The notes beneath the pieces are model-generated. The model had not been told where the DNA came from. It was given only the letters and a program-made list of their open reading frames with translations, and did no database searches. This document shows positions 6,431 through 9,976 of a stretch of DNA of 9,976 nucleotides, piece after piece. The DNA is taken from contig NZ_PUJW01000046.1 in the NCBI RefSeq assembly GCF_011189575.1, positions 1-9,976 of the forward strand, given 5' to 3'. Numbering within the stretch: the first letter of the stretch is position 1; each line of letters opens with the position of its first letter. Source of the DNA: Photorhabdus cinerea (lineage in GTDB: Bacteria; Pseudomonadota; Gammaproteobacteria; Enterobacterales; Enterobacteriaceae). The position numbers were made by a program, and so were the translations under genes.

Positions 6431-7588
6431 ATGACAAAACGATTTTCAGTGCTGACTGGCAGTCTGCTGCTTGCCGCTTCTCTCGGCGCTCAAGCCTCGA
6501 ATACACCCGATCAGACCCGTCTGACAAATACTGTTGATAAGACCATACACTCCCTGATGCAGGAATATGACATTCCAGGAATGGCGATTGCGGTAACGTT
6601 CCGCGGTCAACATTTTTTCTATCAATACGGTGACGCATCAAAAGAAAGCAACACGCCGGTCACCAAAGAGACAATCTTTGAACTAGGCTCGGTCAGCAAA
6701 ACCTTTGCCGGCAGCCTGATTTCCTGGGCGCAGGTGACGGGAGCCATTTCCCTCTCCGATAAAGCCAGCCAGCATTTTAAACCGCTTGCAGGCAGCGCCT
6801 TTGACAACATAAAGCTGCTGAATATTGCCACCTACACCGCGGGCGGCCTGCCGTTACAATTCCCTAATGAGATCGACAACAATAGCAAAATGGTGGACTG
6901 GTTCCAGCACTGGCAGCCAAAGTACACGCCCGGAACCTACCGCCAGTACTCCAATCCCAGCATTGGCCTGGCAGGTTATATCGTTGCCCAACGCCTCGAA
7001 AAACCTTACTCAATACTAGTGAAAAACCAGATCCTTTCACCGCTTGGTCTGCACCATATCTGGTTTAACGTGCCCGCGCAGGAGATGAAAAATTATGCAT
7101 TGGGTTATTCAAAAGAGAATAAACCGATTCGCATAAACCCGGGCGTGCTGGATGAGGAAGCCTATGGTCTGAAAGCCAGTGCACAGGAGATGATCGGCTT
7201 CGTTGATGCGAATATCGATCCTTCCCACGTAGGTGACAGCAAGCTGACACAGGCCATTCGGGCAACCCATACCGGCTATTACCGGGTGGGTGAAATGACG
7301 CAAGGGCTGGGCTGGGAGCTTTATCACTGGCCCGTTACCCTTGAGCAGGTACTGAGCGGCAACTCGGCGCAGATCGCTTATCAGGCCAACAAAACTACGG
7401 AACTATCGCCGCCAGAGCCGCCAACGGATGCACTTTTTATCAATAAAACCGGTTCCACCAATGGCTTCGGCGCGTATGTTGCGTTTGTGCCGCAAGAGCA
7501 AATGGGTATTGTGCTGCTGGCCAACAAAAACTACCCCAACGAGGCGCGCATCAAAGCGGCCTGGCAAATCCTCAAGGCACTGAAATAA
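6431..7588 (+). CDS. ampC: Class C (AmpC-type) serine beta-lactamase
   Basis: This 385-residue periplasmic enzyme should hydrolyse beta-lactams, chiefly cephalosporins. All class C landmarks are present: the nucleophile motif SVSK (Ser87-Lys90, inside FELGSVSKTF), YSN (173-175), and KTG (339-341), with the class signature ATYTAGGLPLQ at 133-143 and a C-terminal LLANKNYP. Residues 1-22 form a signal peptide (MTKR, hydrophobic core, AQA); removing 22-23 residues puts the nucleophile at position 64 in the usual mature numbering. YSN in place of the E. coli YAN also occurs in other enterobacterial enzymes. No ampR lies divergently upstream, its usual place in inducible species, so expression is probably not AmpR-controlled here. 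It is transcribed away from agaR and converges on the toxin/immunity region. Base use matches the aga genes. Confidence 0.95.
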   Translation: MTKRFSVLTGSLLLAASLGAQASNTPDQTRLTNTVDKTIHSLMQEYDIPGMAIAVTFRGQHFFYQYGDASKESNTPVTKETIFELGSVSKTFAGSLISWAQVTGAISLSDKASQHFKPLAGSAFDNIKLLNIATYTAGGLPLQFPNEIDNNSKMVDWFQHWQPKYTPGTYRQYSNPSIGLAGYIVAQRLEKPYSILVKNQILSPLGLHHIWFNVPAQEMKNYALGYSKENKPIRINPGVLDEEAYGLKASAQEMIGFVDANIDPSHVGDSKLTQAIRATHTGYYRVGEMTQGLGWELYHWPVTLEQVLSGNSAQIAYQANKTTELSPPEPPTDALFINKTGSTNGFGAYVAFVPQEQMGIVLLANKNYPNEARIKAAWQILKALK

Positions 7589-7602
7589 CGCGCAATTGCG
7601 TT
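7587..7602 (+). other. Small palindrome at the end of the beta-lactamase gene
   Basis: AACGC and GCGTT flank GCAATT, and the core CGCAATTGCG is a perfect ten-base palindrome overlapping the TAA stop. It has no long T run, so its role in termination is uncertain. Confidence 0.25.
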
Positions 7603-7627
7603 AAATACAGTGTCTGTTGGCAGCGAC

Positions 7628-7648
7628 AATGCCTCCCCAGGAGGCGTT
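7628..7648. terminator. Hairpin between convergent genes, possible terminator
   Basis: GCCTCC (7631-7636) and GGAGGC (7640-7645) pair perfectly around a three-base loop, and the stem extends by A-T pairs and a wobble pair on the outside. It lies between the beta-lactamase end and the convergent minus-strand fragment. Neither side has a real T tract, so it is a weak candidate for a two-way terminator. Confidence 0.4.
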
Positions 7649-7668
7649 ATCCATGACATATCGAGTCG

Positions 7669-8010
7669 TTAAGCCAGTAAGGCTTCCAAACCAGCGGTCA
7701 CCGACTCCATACGGTGACCACCTGAGATCGCACCACTTATTACACTACTAGCACCGCCCATGATATTGGCCAATCCCTTAATAATGGCCACAGTCCAATA
7801 ACGCGCCTTACCTTTAGCACTTTGTGCATGAGAGTCATGTCCTCTCTGTATGGCAGTACCAATCCTGCGAGCTGAGGCATTCAGAGTCAGATATTTCAGT
7901 GTGGTGGTCAGCACCTTGCCCGGTGACACCTGTGTGCCAAGGCCAGTATTCACATCGTTATCTATGCTCCTGAGGATGCGTTCACTTGCCGCCGCGCTGC
8001 AATTTGAAAT
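7669..8010 (-). pseudogene. Unrecognised protein fragment, C-terminal part (third module)
   Basis: I do not recognise this family. The open frame ends at 7669-7671 and can be read back to the stop at 8011-8013; the longest start-based version uses GTG at 7951-7953 (94 residues), which has no well-spaced ribosome site. Features seen: an acidic stretch ERILRSIDND before that GTG, a basic middle with RRIGTAIQRGHDSHAQSAKG, then a small-residue, moderately hydrophobic helix pair (WTVAIIKGLANIMGGASS, then AISGG) and the end GLEALLA. Base composition is richer in G+C than the neighbouring immunity-like genes and like the aga side. It is in the same frame as the preceding gene, separated only by a TAG. 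It looks like the tail of a larger protein left by recombination, perhaps a further effector or accessory module; a short real gene cannot be excluded. Confidence 0.4.
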
Positions 8011-8320
8011 CTATTGGGTATAACGAATAGCGCTGATATTTTCCTCATTCCATGATACAAGAACAGCAGCATTCTTAATTTTATCAACAAAGATAAAGAA
8101 AATAGTTTTAACTTCTGGGACACCATCATAAACATTATAATTATCAATCACCTTTCTATTTTCACCATATTTTGCCACAAGTGAAATTGATTTATGTCCT
8201 TCCTTCAACAAAAGAAATAGTCAAATGCTTATCTAGCGAAAAAGGCCCTTATACAATATTATCCTGTGCCTGACATATAAAAGACACAAAAGAAAGAAAA
8301 AATAATATAATGCATTTCAT
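8011..8320 (-). pseudogene. Second secreted immunity-like gene, broken
   Basis: The frame starts at ATG 8318-8320 with a good signal peptide, MKCIILFFLSFVSFICQA, then DNIV and a TAA stop at 8249-8251. Past the stop the same frame continues as GPFSLDKHLTIS, then a one-base slip in the T run at 8210-8213 moves coding to the frame of LLKEGHKSISLVAKYG, which continues through VYDGVPEVKT, IFFIFVDKIKNAAVLVSWNE to a TAG at 8011-8013. Reading through both lesions gives a coherent small secreted protein of about 102 residues. From memory, the pattern (signal peptide, KGPF-like start, a VSLVV-like strand, a VLISW-like strand) resembles small periplasmic proteins found beside T6SS cell-wall effectors, whose members usually continue further, so the C terminus also looks cut. 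AT-rich, unlike the DNA after it. Most likely a dead orphan immunity gene. Confidence 0.5.
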
Positions 8321-8328
8321 AATTCCAA

Positions 8329-8406
8329 TCACTCTCTTTCAATTTCAAGCCCAAGAGTTTCGCCCAGCCGGTCAGCAATTTCTCCATGAGAATTTCCTAT
8401 TAACCT
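8329..8406 (-). pseudogene. C-terminal scrap of an effector-like protein
   Basis: Just downstream of the first immunity-like gene a frame without a start reads LIRLIGNSHGEIADRLGE then TLGLEIERE and a TGA at 8329-8331. It ends nine bases before the start of the second immunity-like gene. The stretch is visibly richer in G+C than what surrounds it and has a regular amphipathic helical character. Its position, as the tail of something directly ahead of a secreted immunity-like gene, fits a displaced effector C terminus left behind with its old immunity gene. No family can be named from about 24 residues. Confidence 0.35.
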
Positions 8407-8870
8407 AATTAGGTAAATCAACAAATTGTTCTTTCAATAAAGAGCGACTGACATTTTCATTTATCCCTGAACTCATCTCACATTTTTGATTGCTAATTAA
8501 ATTTCCATCTTTCATTATACTGATCCCTGACTCAAAATCAGGATGTCTTCCGACATAATCTTCTGCTCTTATTATTCTATCATATATAATGATAATTATT
8601 GTTCTCAAATCTAATATGACTTTCTCCACCACCACTATACCCTGTATAACTAAAATATAAACCACCTTTGCCATTTATTTTTGGATAAATAAAGTCTACT
8701 TTGTTATTTTCTTCATGTTTATAATAAATATAATCACTTTTTTTACACACAGAAAACTTACTCTCTCTCATAGTACAATGAAAAACAACAATCTCATTAT
8801 TTTTACATAAAGTTGTAGCTAACGAATACGAATTCAAAAATAATATGCCTAATAATAAATACTTCTTCAT
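8405..8870 (-). pseudogene. Secreted immunity-like protein with a frameshift
   Basis: Starting at ATG 8868-8870 (GAGGA seven to ten bases upstream), the frame gives a signal peptide MKKYLLLGILFLNSYSLA, cysteine-containing mature sequence, and KINGKGGLYFSYTGYSGGG then ESHIRFENNNYHYI before a TGA at 8580-8582. The protein clearly continues in the next frame as YDRIIRAEDYVGRHPDF, then SGISIMKDGNLISNQKCEMS, to LLKEQFVDLPN and a stop at 8405-8407. The switch lies in the ATATATA run at 8582-8588; adding back one AT unit gives an unbroken protein of about 155 residues. The motif YTGYSGGGE-HIRF followed by YDR-IR is, as I recall, typical of small periplasmic proteins paired with T6SS effectors in enteric bacteria. 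It begins 31 bases after the GH19-like effector gene, the normal place for its immunity partner. Pairing and function are inferred. Confidence 0.6.
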
Positions 8871-8901
8871 ATTATATCCTCATAATATTTTTTTAAATTA
8901 T

Positions 8902-9330
8902 TTAATCTTGCAGTTCTATCAGCCAATCCATTCCCCCATTTACCAATTTTGTTACTCTTTTGATATCATCACTGTCAGCAGCAACATTTATATTCTTACT
9001 TATCCAAAAAGCAAATGCTGTTTCTAATCCTATAGTTATATCCGTTGTAATTAAATCCGGATTATCAATAAGGTTAACACTACTATTAGCATTATATGCT
9101 AAATAAATCCTGCTTATTTCAGCATACATATGTTTTCCTGTTAATTGTATAATTCCGCGCCCCCTATATAAGTAACCATCACCACTATCTTCACTCCCAT
9201 TTCCCATTCTGTTCGCATAAACATAATTTCCTAATGTTATTAATTCTATATTTTTACTTCTTATCCCATCCAAAAACACCACAGGATGCATATGCCATAT
9301 TGGCTTCCCACTGTTAAACGGCTTCACCGT
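8902..9330 (-). pseudogene. T6SS-type effector, C-terminal part with half a GH19 domain
   Basis: This is the downstream continuation of the effector, in the frame one base away from the N-terminal part. It begins in recognisable sequence around VKPFNSGKPIWHMHPVVF (9325-9274), a block that in related effectors sits just ahead of the toxic domain. It then passes to an AT-rich part with YVYANRMGNGSEDSGDG (about 9225-9175), YRGRGIIQLTG (9168-9136) and VTKLVNGG (near 8930), all hallmarks of the second half of glycoside hydrolase family 19 chitinase/lysozyme domains. The first half of that domain, which carries the HE-type motif and both catalytic glutamates, is missing: only about a dozen residues separate FLDG from the YANRMGNG block. 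An intact protein would cut peptidoglycan in the target periplasm; this one should be inactive. The ATG at 9358-9360 that opens this frame is not a credible start. Confidence 0.6.
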
Positions 9331-9856
9331 CTTTATCCAGCTTCCGTAAAATACGTTCATAACGGGCCGGGACTAACGCATGCTCCATCCGCCTGTCCTG
9401 CTTCGCCACCGCCAGTAAATGACGCAACCAGGCTTTCACACACTCCTCTCCCGTCAACTTACTGAAATCCGTGGTCGTTTTCTCTTCCAATAAACGAAAT
9501 CCCAGCTTATTCAGGTCATGCTGATCGACCTCTTCCACCTGTTCCCCGTTCTGTTTTACCCAACTGGTCTGCGTCACTTTGTACCAGTTCACTCCATTTT
9601 TATCCGTAATCGAACTGGTCAATGTTTTTGCCAGCACGATTTCCTGCTGTATCCTGACCCCTAAAGGGGTAAAAATCTTGTGAGTCGCATCATAGCTGTG
9701 CAACATCTGGTCAAAACCACAGATAACATATTTTCGGCCATCTGCCAGATGCTTCGTGTTATTCACAAAATCCGGCAGCTTAATTTTCATAGTGTCATGG
9801 TGTACACCATCATTCATCTCCCCACTCATCATCCATGACTGGCGCTGAGGTGTCAT
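9314..9856 (-). pseudogene. T6SS-type effector, N-terminal part (linker/SH3-like region)
   Basis: About 180 residues that end at a TAA (9314-9316), immediately where the next frame takes over with the C-terminal half. The middle section, NGVNWYKVTQTSWVKQ, resembles a bacterial SH3-like repeat, and QHDLNKLGFRLLEE matches a linker I know from T6SS-delivered cell-wall hydrolases, where it precedes the WHFHP/WHMHP block. The chosen ATG at 9854-9856 has GGAGG nine bases upstream; GTG at 9857-9859 and internal ATGs (for example the one before KIKLPDF) are alternatives. It overlaps the end of the upstream gene by 47 bases, as in a tightly packed T6SS island. A one-base insertion or two-base loss around 9310-9330 explains the break. 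Sequencing error is the other explanation. Confidence 0.55.
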
Positions 9857-9976
9857 CACCGGGGGCCTCCACGAAGATCTCCTTCGGCAACGTAAATCCC
9901 CGCAGTTTCAGCAACGCCAGCGGTCCCCCGCCCACTTCCGTGCGTAAAATCCACGTCAGCGGCAAACCATCCGGGG
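9810..9976 (-). CDS. C-terminal end of an unrecognised gene, cut by window edge
   Basis: The minus strand enters the window in frame and reads PDGLPLTWILRTEVGGG, PLALLKLRGFTLPKEIFVE, then an acidic tail APGDDTSAPVMDDEWGDE and TGA at 9810-9812. About 55 residues are visible. The stretch is rich in G+C, with normal enteric codon use and no lesion. I do not recognise the domain; the acidic tail and the close overlap with the effector gene that follows suggest a component of the same secretion cluster, such as an adaptor or another effector-associated protein. This is inference from position only. Confidence 0.55.
   Translation of the reverse strand, partial: PDGLPLTWILRTEVGGGPLALLKLRGFTLPKEIFVEAPGDDTSAPVMDDEWGDE

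Noticed and set aside
7962..8147. 61-codon minus-strand frame overlapping the second immunity-like gene
   Set aside because: It is the shifted reading of the broken gene; the protein-like sequence is in the neighbouring frame.

Overview
The window looks like chromosomal DNA from a member of the Enterobacterales. The evidence is a complete N-acetylgalactosamine-type (aga) phosphotransferase operon in the usual enteric gene style, a chromosomal-type class C beta-lactamase, and a type VI secretion (T6SS)-style effector/immunity region. The genus cannot be fixed from sequence alone; a relative of Yersinia, Budvicia or Hafnia is a guess.

Bases 126-6028 (minus strand) hold seven tightly packed genes read right to left: agaR (DeoR-family repressor), kbaZ/agaZ (tagatose-1,6-bisphosphate aldolase subunit), agaS (SIS-domain sugar isomerase/deaminase), then PTS components IIB, IIC, IID and IIA of the mannose family. 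Gene overlaps and short gaps argue for one transcript. Together they import and phosphorylate an amino sugar of the galactosamine type, convert it toward tagatose phosphates and help cleave the product. The catalytic aldolase subunit (kbaY/agaY) and the deacetylase (agaA) are not in the window.

Bases 6029-6430 separate agaR from the divergent beta-lactamase gene and are rich in regulatory signals. There is a CRP-like site placed exactly 41.5 bp upstream of a predicted agaR start point, an operator-like pyrimidine tract over that start, four copies of TTTCGGTT in alternating orientation, and a second CRP-like site toward the beta-lactamase.

Bases 6431-7588 (plus strand) encode an intact class C serine beta-lactamase with a signal peptide and no adjacent ampR.

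Bases 7669-9976 (minus strand) form a T6SS-type toxin/immunity region that is largely broken. In transcription order it holds: the tail of an unrecognised gene; an effector with an SH3-like/linker region, frameshifted into an AT-rich half of a GH19 (chitinase/lysozyme-like) domain; a secreted immunity-like gene with a 2-base AT-repeat frameshift; a short C-terminal scrap of another effector; a second secreted immunity-like gene with a stop and a frameshift; and a third, unrecognised fragment. Base composition flips several times, as expected of cassettes added by recombination and then decaying.
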